Assembly: GCA_963815045.1 (NCBI GenBank)
Contig: CAWFET010000004.1
Span: 248,001-312,000 of the forward strand
DNA from: DASUPK01 sp963815045
GTDB taxonomy: Bacteria > Actinomycetota > Thermoleophilia > Solirubrobacterales > 70-9
Direction of reading: 5' to 3'
DNA: 64,000 nucleotides
Positions 48,741-56,145 of this stretch are shown here, piece by piece. Numbering within the stretch: the stretch's first letter is position 1; each line of letters opens with the position of its first letter. The position numbers and the translations under genes are program-made. The notes below the pieces were generated by a model, which saw nothing but the letters and a program-made list of their open reading frames with translations, ran no database searches and was not told the DNA's origin.

Positions 48741-49178
48741 CTACGTCGGGCGCTCAGCAGCGGCCAAGGCATCCTCGCGCGTACAGAACTCGACCCGAGA
48801 GACCTTTCCGTCGCGGATCGTCCAGACGGACCCCGCTGTGAGCTCAACCTCGGCATCCATGTCGGCCCTCCTGCCTCTGTCGCGGATTAAGGCGACGACG
48901 CGATCTCCCGAATACACGAGCTCTTCGACCCCTACGTGGTACTCCGCCCAGGGCTCCAGCCAGTCGAGCCATAGCTTCCGAAATCCCTCGATTCCCACGT
49001 AACTTCGCTCGGCAGCGCCGGGCTCCCACAGGGCAACCGATTCGACCTCGGGGTCGATGAACGGATCAAGCTCGGCTCTCATCTGATCGAACAGGGCATC
49101 GTCGCGCAGCAGCGTTGCGACGTCTACTTCAGGCGGCGGGATCAGCCTTCGAATCAACTCGACGTTCTCATCGGACAT
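48741..49178 (-). CDS. SnoaL-like protein (repeat-array member 1)
   Basis: A 145-residue SnoaL/NTF2-fold protein: MSDENVELIRRLIPPPEVDV, RSYVGIEGFRKLWLDWLEPW, VELTAGSVWTIRDGKVSRVEFCTREDALAAAE. Start ATG 49178 lies 7 nt after GATACT, with no Shine-Dalgarno, so it should be leaderless. An A box abuts its stop codon. Divergent from a second SnoaL gene. Ligand unknown. Confidence 0.87.
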   Translation of the reverse strand: MSDENVELIRRLIPPPEVDVATLLRDDALFDQMRAELDPFIDPEVESVALWEPGAAERSYVGIEGFRKLWLDWLEPWAEYHVGVEELVYSGDRVVALIRDRGRRADMDAEVELTAGSVWTIRDGKVSRVEFCTREDALAAAERPT

Positions 49179-49185
49179 GGCGCTC

Positions 49186-49214
49186 AGTATCTCGTGCAGG
49201 ACTACTGCTTTCCA
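49186..49214 (-). promoter_or_regulatory. Repeat-embedded leaderless promoter (TGGAAA-17-GATACT)
   Basis: -35 TGGAAA (49209-49214) inside the B box CTGCTTTGCATGGAAAGCAG (49205-49224), 17-nt spacer, -10 GATACT (49186-49191), then 7 nt to the ATG at 49178. Confidence 0.7.
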
Positions 49215-49224
49215 TGCAAAGCAG
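49205..49224 (-). repeat. B box
   Basis: Perfect 20-bp inverted repeat CTGCTTT-gcatgg-AAAGCAG carrying the -35 element of the promoter for the SnoaL gene at 48741-49178. Confidence 0.8.
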
Positions 49225-49247
49225 TACTCCCGGGACAACCTGATTCG

Positions 49248-49288
49248 TGCCTGGCCGTAAAGAACGGTTCCTTCGTTTACGGCCAGGC
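49248..49288. other. Long inverted repeat between divergent SnoaL genes
   Basis: Perfect 13-bp arms GCCTGGCCGTAAA and TTTACGGCCAGGC separated by about 14 nt that themselves contain GAAC-g-GTTC. It sits between two divergent B-box promoters and is the only copy seen in the window. Could be an operator, an insulator/terminator, or the scar of the inversion that made the pair divergent. Confidence 0.75.
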
Positions 49289-49300
49289 GTGAGGACTAGT

Positions 49301-49337
49301 GCATCGCATGGGAAGCAGCGGTCTGAGGCGAGATACT
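49301..49337 (+). promoter_or_regulatory. Repeat-embedded leaderless promoter (TGGGAA-17-GATACT)
   Basis: Diverged B box GCATCGCATGGGAAGCAG (49301-49318) with -35 TGGGAA (49309-49314), 17-nt spacer, -10 GATACT (49332-49337), then 9 nt to the ATG at 49347. Confidence 0.68.
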
Positions 49338-49346
49338 GCGCGGGCC

Positions 49347-49739
49347 ATGTCGAAGAAGAACGTCGAGGCAGTCCGTGAGAGCTACGAGACTCCCGGCGCG
49401 TTGTTTTCCACTTGGGCCGGGCGGATGGCACCGAATATCGAGTTCGATTTCACGGCGGTGTACCCGGACCGACCAGTGATGCGGAGCATCGAGGAGCTGC
49501 GGAGGTTCCGCGAGGAGGGGCCTTGGGCGGAGCTGAGCTTCGAGCCCGAGCGCTTTGTCGACGTCGACGATGAGCGCGTACTTGTCATGGTCAGGGTCCA
49601 TGCCACAGGGACGGGGAGTGGCGCACCGGTCGAGCTCCGAAACGCTCACGAGTTCACCATCCGCGATGGTGTGCTGGTTCGGTTCAAGGTCTACGGCGCC
49701 CGAGATGAGGCCCTCGAAGCCGCCGGGCTCTCCGAATAG
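49347..49739 (+). CDS. SnoaL-like protein (repeat-array member 2)
   Basis: A 130-residue SnoaL/NTF2-fold protein: MSKKNVEAVRESYETPGALF, PVMRSIEELRRFREEGPW, ELRNAHEFTIRDGVLVRFKVYGARDEALEAAGLSE. Start ATG 49347 sits 9 nt after GATACT; the longer frame from 49299 would translate the promoter itself. An A-box derivative and B box begin on the base after its stop codon. Divergent paralogue-like neighbour at 48741. Confidence 0.87.
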   Translation: MSKKNVEAVRESYETPGALFSTWAGRMAPNIEFDFTAVYPDRPVMRSIEELRRFREEGPWAELSFEPERFVDVDDERVLVMVRVHATGTGSGAPVELRNAHEFTIRDGVLVRFKVYGARDEALEAAGLSE

Positions 49740-49774
49740 CCGCTTTGAGAAGCGGTGCTTTGCATGGAAAGCAG
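49740..49774 (+). repeat. A box (4-nt deletion) + B box unit
   Basis: CCGCTTTGAGAAGCGG (A box lacking the central GACG, 49740-49755) is joined directly to TGCTTTGCATGGAAAGCAG (49756-49774). At the position of GATACT stands GATCCT, so promoter function is probably lost. The remainder of the gap to 49915 holds no gene. Confidence 0.78.
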
Positions 49775-49915
49775 CGGTCTTCCTAGATCCTGCGTGGCAG
49801 CCAGCTGAGTCGGTCAGGATTGCAGGAAGGCCAGCAGGTGCTCGCTAGTAGCCGTAGCCGCCGTGCGACCTGCGGGCAGTCCGTTGGCCGCGGTCGCGTC
49901 AGGCGGGGCCGTGGG

Positions 49916-50542
49916 TCATTGGGCAGGCGCCGAAGAAGGAGTCCTGTCGCCGCGCTGGCGAAAGACGACGATCAGGGCGATCAGAAGGAAGCCGAAGGCG
50001 GCGACTTCCGGCGCGAGGATCGCCAACAACACCACGATCACGTAGAAGCCCATGTTGGGCGTCGTCAGCGCGGTCATGGCGCTCACGTCATCGTCGGTGA
50101 CATCGGGCTCGAGCAGGTCGCGGTGCGCGGCCACGTAGCGCCAGAGCAGCCCGATTACAACCGAGATCGAGAGCAGCACGAGTCCGTAGAAGATCACCGC
50201 CGCCCGCTCCGCGGTGGTCGTGTGGATCGCCTCGGCGATCAGCTTGGTCGGGAAGGGCAGGAACGAGACAAGCATCAGCAGGAGGATGTTGAGGCGCATG
50301 ACGGCGCTATCGGCGCTCGCCAGGAGGTGGAAGATCCGGTGGTGCGCGAGCCACAGGCCGCCGACCGTGAGGAAGCTCGTCGCGTAGGCCAGGTAGGACG
50401 GCCACTGGTTCGCGATGCCCTTCCAGAGGTGCTCGAAACCGCTCTCCGGCACGCTGATCTCGAGGATGAGCAGAGTGATCGCGATCGCGAAGACCCCGTC
50501 GCTGAAAGCTTCGACCCGACCCGTCTCCCAGCGATTACCCAT
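49916..50542 (-). CDS. TMEM175-family potassium channel-like protein (DUF1211)
   Basis: A 208-residue protein with six transmembrane helices. The first helix carries RVEAFSDGVFAIAITLLILE, the RxxxFSDG signature of TMEM175-type K+ channels; GGLWLAHHRIFHLL is typical of the loop into the third helix. Bacterial members form tetramers that conduct potassium. Start ATG 50542. It precedes an unrelated membrane protein on the same strand. Confidence 0.88.
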   Translation of the reverse strand: MGNRWETGRVEAFSDGVFAIAITLLILEISVPESGFEHLWKGIANQWPSYLAYATSFLTVGGLWLAHHRIFHLLASADSAVMRLNILLLMLVSFLPFPTKLIAEAIHTTTAERAAVIFYGLVLLSISVVIGLLWRYVAAHRDLLEPDVTDDDVSAMTALTTPNMGFYVIVVLLAILAPEVAAFGFLLIALIVVFRQRGDRTPSSAPAQ

Positions 50543-50626
50543 CCGATCTACTTCGCTACCGAGCCCGGGCGTCCTCCACCGCCAGGACCGCGCCAGGCGA
50601 TCAAGCTCCCGCTGAAGCCAGCCTGG

Positions 50627-51640
50627 CTAGCGGCGGCTGGCGATGACGGTCGTGGCGATCACGAGCGCCACCGCGACCAGGGCGCCGAGAGCGCCGAGCC
50701 AGTTGATGCCGGTGGTGTTTCGGACATGGTCCGCGTAGGCAATGAAGGCGATCGGCACCGCCACCGAGAGCACGAGGAGGAACACGCGCAGGAGCTCCCG
50801 CCTGGTGTGCCCGCGCTCCTCATGCTCGCCGGCCGCGGCCTTCGCGGCCTCGGCGCTCGCGGCTTCGCCGCCGTAGAAGCTCATCGTGCGCAGGCCGAGC
50901 GATCGCGCGTGACTCTCGCAGCCCCAGGCCATTGCGATCATGAAGCTGACGGGCAGCACCCATGTCGTGACCCAGATCGCGGCCCCAACGAGGAAGCCGA
51001 GCGCTGCCTTCAGGCGCCAATGGGCGTACTTATTGCGTTCCTCGCCGGATCCACCGGAGAGGAACCCTCCGAAGATCAGGAGCAGGTTGACGCTTCTCAC
51101 CCAGACCCGCAGCGACCGGCGTTTGGCCGGCTTCTCCGGAAGCGGAGTGCCTTGAACTGCCAGCAGGCCCTTGCGGGCGGCCTCGACCGTGGGGTGGACG
51201 CCGCGCAGTACCAGAACCTGAGCATCGGTCTCGAGCTCGCGCGGGTCGTGGCCGTAGAGCGCCGCGATTCGCCGCTCCATCCGTCCCTCCTGCCAGAGGT
51301 AAGCGAGGTAGCCAGGGACGAGCGCAATCAGAAACGGCGTGCCGGAGACCGCACCGTCGATGCGCGCTACCTCGGCGGTCTGGGTGCGGACCTCTTCGGC
51401 GATCACCCCGCGGGGAGTGTCCGGCCGCTCCCGTCGGACTTCATTCGCCCATTCCAGCGACGGATCGCCGAGGTGCTGCGAGCCAAAGAGCGTCAGCCGC
51501 TCGGCGACGTGTTCGGGATCCCGGTAAGCGATCCGTGCCAGCCGGCGCCCGTCGGCAAGGCCCCGTCTGATGCGTCCCTTCGATTCGGACGGCTCGTCGC
51601 CGCTAGTCGGCATCTCGACGGGCGCTTCAGCAGGAGACAT
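50627..51640 (-). CDS. Membrane protein, unknown
   Basis: A 337-residue protein: a soluble N-terminal region of about 100 residues rich in Arg/Glu (RIAYRDPEHVAERLTLFG), a hydrophobic helix (PFLIALVPGYLAYLW), a soluble middle (YGHDPRELETDAQVLVLRGVHP), a pair of central helices and a pair near the C-terminus. No catalytic motif and no family recognised. Possibly co-transcribed with the TMEM175-like gene, 84 bp downstream. Confidence 0.65.
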   Translation of the reverse strand: MSPAEAPVEMPTSGDEPSESKGRIRRGLADGRRLARIAYRDPEHVAERLTLFGSQHLGDPSLEWANEVRRERPDTPRGVIAEEVRTQTAEVARIDGAVSGTPFLIALVPGYLAYLWQEGRMERRIAALYGHDPRELETDAQVLVLRGVHPTVEAARKGLLAVQGTPLPEKPAKRRSLRVWVRSVNLLLIFGGFLSGGSGEERNKYAHWRLKAALGFLVGAAIWVTTWVLPVSFMIAMAWGCESHARSLGLRTMSFYGGEAASAEAAKAAAGEHEERGHTRRELLRVFLLVLSVAVPIAFIAYADHVRNTTGINWLGALGALVAVALVIATTVIASRR

Positions 51641-51747
51641 TCACCCAACCTACTCCAGCATCAGCGCAAGGCTGGCTACTGACGGAGCGGAATTGGCGGG
51701 TCGTGTGCAAGGGCAGGAGCGAGGGCTGGTCGCCCGAATGCTGATGC

Positions 51748-52473
51748 GTGCCCGATGAGCGCCCCAATCCTGCGGGTCGCTTTGGTCGCCTCCGGCGGCG
51801 GGAGGAGACACCGCTCCAGTTGGCTGAACGGATTGCAGGCGCCTACGGCCTCGTCCTCCTTCTGATCCTGGTCACGTTCGTGGTGATGATGACGCTCCCG
51901 CCCGAGGGCTGGGGCGGTCGGACGGCCGCGGTCGCGGTCGCCGTCACGACCGCTCTCATCGCGTTCACGAGCTCGAACGTGCGGCCGACGCGGGTGCGCC
52001 TGGCGCTCGTGGTCGCCGCGGTCGCGGTGATCGTCGCGGTGATTGCCAAGGCGATCGATTCGGACCTGATGCTCGGCGTTGCGTTCGGCATTGCCTCGCT
52101 CCTGTTGGCGATCGCGGCGGTGACGATCCTCCGACGCGTGATCGGCGCGATCCGGGTCGACTTCCGCACGATCCTCGGGGCGGTGAGCGTCTTCGCCCTG
52201 CTGGGTCTCTTGTTCTCGTTCTTCTACTTCGCCTTCAGTCGCTTCGACCACAGCGATTTCTTCACCGGCGTGGCCCACCCTCATGCCAGCGATTTCCTCT
52301 TCTTCAGCTACACCACCCTGACGACGACCGGCTACGGCAACCTCGTGCCCGCCGGGACTGTCGGTCAGTCCGTCGCGGTCTTGGAGATGCTGCTCGGGCA
52401 AATCTTCCTCGTCACCCTCGTCGCCGGATTGGTCAGCCTCTGGCGCCCAGCTGCCAAGTCCGCGGCCGATTGA
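51748..52473 (+). CDS. Two-pore-helix potassium channel (Ion_trans_2)
   Basis: A 241-residue protein with about six hydrophobic segments and a pore loop FFSYTTLTTTGYGNLVP containing the K+ selectivity filter TTGYG. The terminal pair of helices around the loop forms the conducting unit; upstream helices are accessory. No RCK/TrkA domain. GTG 51748 is the first start; a later start is possible. Second K+-channel-type gene within 2 kb. Confidence 0.87.
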   Translation: MPDERPNPAGRFGRLRRREETPLQLAERIAGAYGLVLLLILVTFVVMMTLPPEGWGGRTAAVAVAVTTALIAFTSSNVRPTRVRLALVVAAVAVIVAVIAKAIDSDLMLGVAFGIASLLLAIAAVTILRRVIGAIRVDFRTILGAVSVFALLGLLFSFFYFAFSRFDHSDFFTGVAHPHASDFLFFSYTTLTTTGYGNLVPAGTVGQSVAVLEMLLGQIFLVTLVAGLVSLWRPAAKSAAD

Positions 52474-52499
52474 CCGACAGCTGAGCGGGCTCAGTCGCA

Positions 52500-52880
52500 G
52501 GCCGAGCTGGTGGCGCTCTTCAAGCTGTCCGCAGCTGAGACAGTGCTGGCGACCTCGGCCGGGCCGGAGACGCCGCCCTGCTCGCCGCGGCACATCTGGG
52601 CGGGGGCCAAGTAGATGGGGCGCGGATCCTTTCGACTGAAAGCGTTGCCGAGATGCAGCACATCACCACGCCGGGAAAGAAGTTCGATCTCGGGCTCGGC
52701 TGGTTTCGACGTCATCGCGACGCGAAGAGGCACAAGACTCATATCGAGCACCTCGGAGGCGGCGGCGGCTACGGGACCGTGATGCGGATCTATCCCGATC
52801 GCGGGGTCGGCGTAGTCGCGATGGCAAACGTCTCGTCCCAGCGTTTCAAGCATGAGCAGTTGCTGGCTCCGCTCACGTAG
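52500..52880 (+). pseudogene. Beta-lactamase/serine hydrolase family, C-terminal remnant
   Basis: The frame to the TAG at 52880 reads ALLAAAHLGGGQVDGARILS, EMQHITTPGK, FDLGLGWFR, HLGGGGGYGTVMRIYPDRGV and GVVAMANVSS, the C-terminal end of class C beta-lactamase-related hydrolases. The catalytic N-terminal part (SxxK, YxN) is absent, and a stop at 52536 cuts the upstream similarity (GGALQAVRS). A degenerate A box follows the stop. Decayed gene. Confidence 0.7.
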
Positions 52881-52886
52881 CGATCC

Positions 52887-52906
52887 TGCTCTGGACGAAA
52901 AGGGGG
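52887..52906 (+). repeat. Degenerate A box
   Basis: CTGCTCTGGACGAAAAGGGG, recognisable by TGGACGA, 6 nt after the TAG of the hydrolase remnant. Stem pairing is mostly lost. Confidence 0.5.
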
Positions 52907-52913
52907 ACCGGAG

Positions 52914-53360
52914 CTAGTCCGAGCCGAACAGCTGCCCGAGGCGGTCGAAACTGTCGGTCCAGCCTCCTTCGTGGAGGTAGAGGCGTTCCTCGGTGGAGAA
53001 TTCGCCGTGGGTGAGAACGACCTCGGTCTCATCACCCAGAGCCTCAAGCTCGAGCGTCGCCACCGTTTCACGATCATCCGGATTAGGGGGATCCCATCGA
53101 AACGTGTACCCCAGGCGGCTGGGGGGTTCGACCTCCCTGAACTCTCCTGACAGATGGAACAGCTCGCCGTCCGGGGGCTGCATCGCGATCCGATAGCTGC
53201 CCCCGACCTGCGGATCGAAGTCCACGCTCGGAGAAGTAAAGCCCTTGGGACCCCACCACTTCGCGAGCTCATCAGGTTCAGTCAGCGCCCTGTATACGAC
53301 CTCCCGTGGGGCGCTCAAAGTCCGCCCCAGGCTTAGGGTCAGTCCGTTGCCCTCGGCCAT
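52914..53360 (-). CDS. SRPBCC (AHSA1-like) domain protein
   Basis: A 148-residue START/AHSA1-fold protein: LSLGRTLSAPREVVYRALTE, ELAKWWGPKGFTSPSVDFDP, GGSYRIAMQPPDGE and VVLTHGEFSTEERLYLHEGG followed by WTDSFDRL. These proteins bind hydrophobic ligands in a cavity; the ligand is unknown. Start ATG 53360. Located inside the repeat-rich region, with A and B boxes about 40 bp upstream on the opposite strand. Confidence 0.9.
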   Translation of the reverse strand: MAEGNGLTLSLGRTLSAPREVVYRALTEPDELAKWWGPKGFTSPSVDFDPQVGGSYRIAMQPPDGELFHLSGEFREVEPPSRLGYTFRWDPPNPDDRETVATLELEALGDETEVVLTHGEFSTEERLYLHEGGWTDSFDRLGQLFGSD

Positions 53361-53400
53361 CTCAGAGCCATCCTACGCGTGAACGGCATGGCCCTCGGTG

Positions 53401-53443
53401 CGGCTTTGGACGAGAAGCGCCATCCGCTTTGCATGGAAAGCAG
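53401..53443 (+). repeat. A box + B box unit (complete)
   Basis: A box CGGCTTTGGACGAGAAGCGC (53401-53420), 3-nt linker, B box CCGCTTTGCATGGAAAGCAG (53424-53443), plus orientation. Sequence downstream has GATATC rather than GATACT and no plus-strand gene follows, so this copy is an orphan between two minus-strand genes. Confidence 0.8.
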
Positions 53444-53487
53444 CCGTTTGCCCGCCCTCCGATATCGGGCGCCCGTTGGCCTGGGCC

Positions 53488-53898
53488 CTATTCGGGGAGG
53501 AGACCGAGCTGGCCGAGAAAGTCCATCTGGTCGAAGAAAAGGTGCTCGGACTTCAGCGTGTCGCCGTCGGTGGCAAAAACCGCCGCCCACCGGAGCTCAA
53601 CTGCTCGCCCTGTTGGCGGGACATCACCGTTGGGCGCGTGGAGCACGCCGTCGTGGGTACCCGTGAGAGTGCCTTCGGCCGCTGCAGCTGACCCGTCGGT
53701 CAGGAGTTGCGTGACCTCAAGCCGAAGGTCCGGAAACGCCTCGTGAAACACACCCAGGAAGGCGAGGACACCCTCGCGACCGCTGGCCTGGCCACCTGGC
53801 GCCACCAGCTCGGCATTGTCGGCCCACGGTTCAGCGTCATTGTCATTGTCATTGACGGCGGCGATGTGCTTAAGGATCACGTCTTTGGCATCGGGCAT
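53488..53898 (-). CDS. SnoaL-like ester cyclase family protein
   Basis: A 136-residue SnoaL-fold protein of the ester-cyclase branch: HIAAVNDNDNDAEPWADNAEL, GREGVLAFLGVFHEAFPDLRLEV and HAPNGDVPPTGRAVELRW, with the polyketide-cyclase-like pattern FPDL...PPTG. GGAGGT lies just before ATG 53898, unlike the leaderless SnoaL genes to the left. Ligand unknown. Confidence 0.87.
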   Translation of the reverse strand: MPDAKDVILKHIAAVNDNDNDAEPWADNAELVAPGGQASGREGVLAFLGVFHEAFPDLRLEVTQLLTDGSAAAAEGTLTGTHDGVLHAPNGDVPPTGRAVELRWAAVFATDGDTLKSEHLFFDQMDFLGQLGLLPE

Positions 53899-53947
53899 AT
53901 GACCTCCGGTCGGAGTTGGCGGCGTGAGTCTCTCAGGTATTGGACTG

Positions 53948-53967
53948 CTGCTTTGGACGAGAAGCGG
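53948..53967 (+). repeat. A box
   Basis: CTGCTTTGGACGAGAAGCGG, the rightmost copy of the family. The remainder of the 53899-54105 gap holds no gene that can be supported. Confidence 0.7.
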
Positions 53968-54105
53968 CGGCGCGCGGAGCTCGCGGCGTCGTCTGGCGGG
54001 ACGACATCTCCAGCGGGTGGCGCGGAATTTCAGCCGGGGTGAGATGCCTCGATCCCCGGTGAAATTCCGTGACAGGACCCGCTGGCCGATGCCTATGTCT
54101 TGCGC

Positions 54106-54627
54106 CTAGGAGCTGGGCGCCGTCGCGCGGTGCGGAAGCTTCCAGTCCGGCCGCGGGAAGTGGCAGGTGTAGCCGTTCGGGTACTTCTGCAGGTAGTCCT
54201 GGTGCTCTTCCTCGGCCTCCCAGAACGGGACGGCCTCGCTGATCTCGGTGACGACCTTGCCGGGCCAGATGCCTGAGGCGTCGACGTCGGCGATCGTGTC
54301 CTCGGCTACCTGGCGCTGCTCGTCGGTCGTGTAGAAGATCTCGGAGCGGTAGCTTGAGCCGATGTCGTTGCCCTGGCGGTCCTTGGTGCTCGGGTCGTGG
54401 ATCTGGAAGAAGAACTCGAGGATGTCCCGGTAGGAGATCCGCTCGGGATCGAAGACGATCTCGACGGCCTCGGCGTGGCCGGGATGGTTGCCATAGGTGG
54501 GGTGGTCGTTCTCGCCACCGGTGTATCCGACGCGGGTCGAGATGACGCCGTCGCGCTTGCGAAGCAGCTCCTGGACTCCCCAGAAGCAGCCTCCGGCGAG
54601 GATCGCGGTCTCGGTCTTATCGGTCAT
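54106..54627 (-). CDS. msrA: Peptide-methionine (S)-S-oxide reductase MsrA
   Basis: Repairs oxidised methionine. 173 residues with the catalytic Cys14 in AGGCFWGVQELL, then RVGYTGGENDHPTYGNHPGHAEAVEI, PSTKDRQGNDIGSSYRSEIFY and the C-terminal FPRPDWKLP. The usual resolving Cys region is not evident at the C-terminus, apart from YTCHFPRP. Stands alone at the right border of the repeat region. Confidence 0.97.
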   Translation of the reverse strand: MTDKTETAILAGGCFWGVQELLRKRDGVISTRVGYTGGENDHPTYGNHPGHAEAVEIVFDPERISYRDILEFFFQIHDPSTKDRQGNDIGSSYRSEIFYTTDEQRQVAEDTIADVDASGIWPGKVVTEISEAVPFWEAEEEHQDYLQKYPNGYTCHFPRPDWKLPHRATAPSS

Positions 54628-54717
54628 TGCGCGGCTCCTTGGGTCGACGCCCGAACTCTCTGATCGGGGCTACTCCTCAGTCCATCCTAGGCCTCACGCG
54701 TTACTGGCCGGAAGGCC

Positions 54718-55209
54718 TCACATCCCGGGCATCGAGCTTTTCGCCCAGGGCGTCAGGGCCCGAGTGAACCGCCGCCAGCGATAGCGGCGGAGCGCCTTCT
54801 TGACGAGCTCCTTGTCGTGGGGGTAGGTGAGCAGCTCATCGGCCTCGTCCGGCGTCAGCCAGCGCAGCTCGTCGACCTCGTCATGGGCCTTGAACTCCCC
54901 CTTCACCGGCTCCATCAGCCAGTAGCGGACCAGCTTCCGCCGAGACTTGCGATCGAGATAGGCGACGTGGGGCAGCTCGGGCCCCAGCTCGCACTCGTAC
55001 CCCGTCTCCTCATGGACCTCGCGAAGGGCAGCCTCCTGCCACCCCTCCCCCTTCTCGAGCTTGCCCTTCGGCAACGACCAGTCTCCGTACTTGGGGCGGT
55101 GGATCACCGCCACCCGCGGACGGCCCTCCTCGTCGCGGTGGATTACGACCCCGCCGGCAGCGGTGATGTCGGGCTTGCCGTCACCCAGGTCGAAGTCGCC
55201 TCGCGCCAC
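54718..55209 (-). CDS. NUDIX hydrolase
   Basis: A 163-residue Nudix enzyme. A complete Nudix box lies at residues 49-70 (GKLEKGEGWQEAALREVHEETG). TAAGGVVIHRDEEGRPRVAVIHRPKYGDWSLPKG and WLTPDEADELLTYPHDKELV resemble the N-terminal domain of mycobacterial MutT1, which hydrolyses 8-oxo-dGTP or Ap4A. The C-terminal phosphatase (RHG) domain of MutT1 is absent here. Confidence 0.92.
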   Translation of the reverse strand: MARGDFDLGDGKPDITAAGGVVIHRDEEGRPRVAVIHRPKYGDWSLPKGKLEKGEGWQEAALREVHEETGYECELGPELPHVAYLDRKSRRKLVRYWLMEPVKGEFKAHDEVDELRWLTPDEADELLTYPHDKELVKKALRRYRWRRFTRALTPWAKSSMPGM

Positions 55210-55435
55210 CCGCGCAGCGTAAGGAAACCGCCGTTCACATTCACCCGGCTCATCCGTCGAGGACCTTGACGAGCTCGATGGCTTCGCCTGCGAATGCGGC
55301 CACGGCTTCGTGTTGATGGGGGTCGCCGAGCTGCGCCGGACGGCGGATCGCTGCTCGCCTTCCCGGCCCGCGGCCGTGTCTCCGAGCGCCGGGCCGCCTA
55401 GCCCACAGCGAGGCTCCGCAGAGCCGTCAGTCGCG
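55210..55435. other. Intergenic, possible C-terminal gene fragment
   Basis: 226-bp gap. On the minus strand a frame ending in TGA at 55250 reads LGDPHQHEAVAAFAGEAIEL followed by VKVLDG, which looks like a genuine helical C-terminus, but nothing recognisable precedes it. Otherwise nothing seen. Confidence 0.3.
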
Positions 55436-56077
55436 CTAGATCCACTCCAGGATCACGCCGAAGACCAGCACGGAGGCGAGCACGATCGTGGCCATCGCCC
55501 CCACGATCCGCAATCGCGAGCGGTTGTCCGGACGGTCGAAGACGTAGGCCGTGATGAGGAAGAACCACAGGTAGCCGAAGACGACGATCAGCGGGACGCA
55601 CGGGAAGTTCCACCACCAGTAGTCCCAGTGGAAGTAGCCGGTGCCGTGCAGGAGGACCTCAACGAAGGTCGCGAACAGCGAGAAGCCGAGCCCGATGGTG
55701 AGGCGGTTCGGCATCCCGAGCAGCTTGGCCTTCGGGTCCGGGGGCAGCGACTTCGCGAAGATCACCCCGGAGATCGCGAACATCAGCGAGATCTCGATCG
55801 TCAGCCCGATCAGGATCAGATACGCGGTGTCCCCCGTGACCGTCCACAGCGCCGCCCGATGGGAGAAGTGGAGGATCAGGGAGTTGGCGATCTCGTTGAT
55901 CCAGTCCGCGAGCCAGAAGGCCAGACCCGCGAGCACGATGTCCCAGCGGCGGCGCTCGACCTCCACCGCGTAGACGTAGATCACCAGCGTCAGCAGCGTG
56001 ACGACGTACCACTTGAACTGGTGCTCGTCGCGCAGCAGGTGCTGGGCCTGCACTGTGAAGTCGGTCACCGCGAACAT
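55436..56077 (-). CDS. Integral membrane protein, unknown
   Basis: A 213-residue protein with about seven transmembrane helices from ATG 56077. Conserved-looking polar residues lie within helices (WLADWINEIANSLILHFSHR, FVEVLLHGTGYFHWDYWWWN). The aromatic, His-rich segment suggests cofactor or substrate contact, but no family was recognised. AT-rich sequence TAAATAGAGT lies 20 nt upstream as a possible -10 region shared with the divergent gene. Confidence 0.7.
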   Translation of the reverse strand: MFAVTDFTVQAQHLLRDEHQFKWYVVTLLTLVIYVYAVEVERRRWDIVLAGLAFWLADWINEIANSLILHFSHRAALWTVTGDTAYLILIGLTIEISLMFAISGVIFAKSLPPDPKAKLLGMPNRLTIGLGFSLFATFVEVLLHGTGYFHWDYWWWNFPCVPLIVVFGYLWFFLITAYVFDRPDNRSRLRIVGAMATIVLASVLVFGVILEWI

Positions 56078-56145
56078 GGCAGCGCCGGCGACTCTATTTA
56101 GGATCGCCGCGTGCGGACGCTCGGCATCGACGACCTGCTGGAGCA

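Noticed and set aside
49820..51682. 620-codon plus-strand ORF
   Set aside because: Antisense to two membrane-protein genes with transmembrane and TMEM175 signatures; no protein-like features of its own.
52491..52853. Minus-strand ORF of 120 codons
   Set aside because: It is antisense to a frame that clearly encodes a beta-lactamase-family C-terminus on the plus strand.
44715..53967. CRISPR array interpretation of the repeated boxes
   Set aside because: Copies are irregularly spaced over kilobases, occur on both strands, vary in sequence and are separated by genes, not by uniform spacers; no cas gene is present.
44715..53967. Classical integron cassette array
   Set aside because: The boxes lack attC core sites (GTTRRRY) and no integron integrase is in the window; the resemblance is only in layout.
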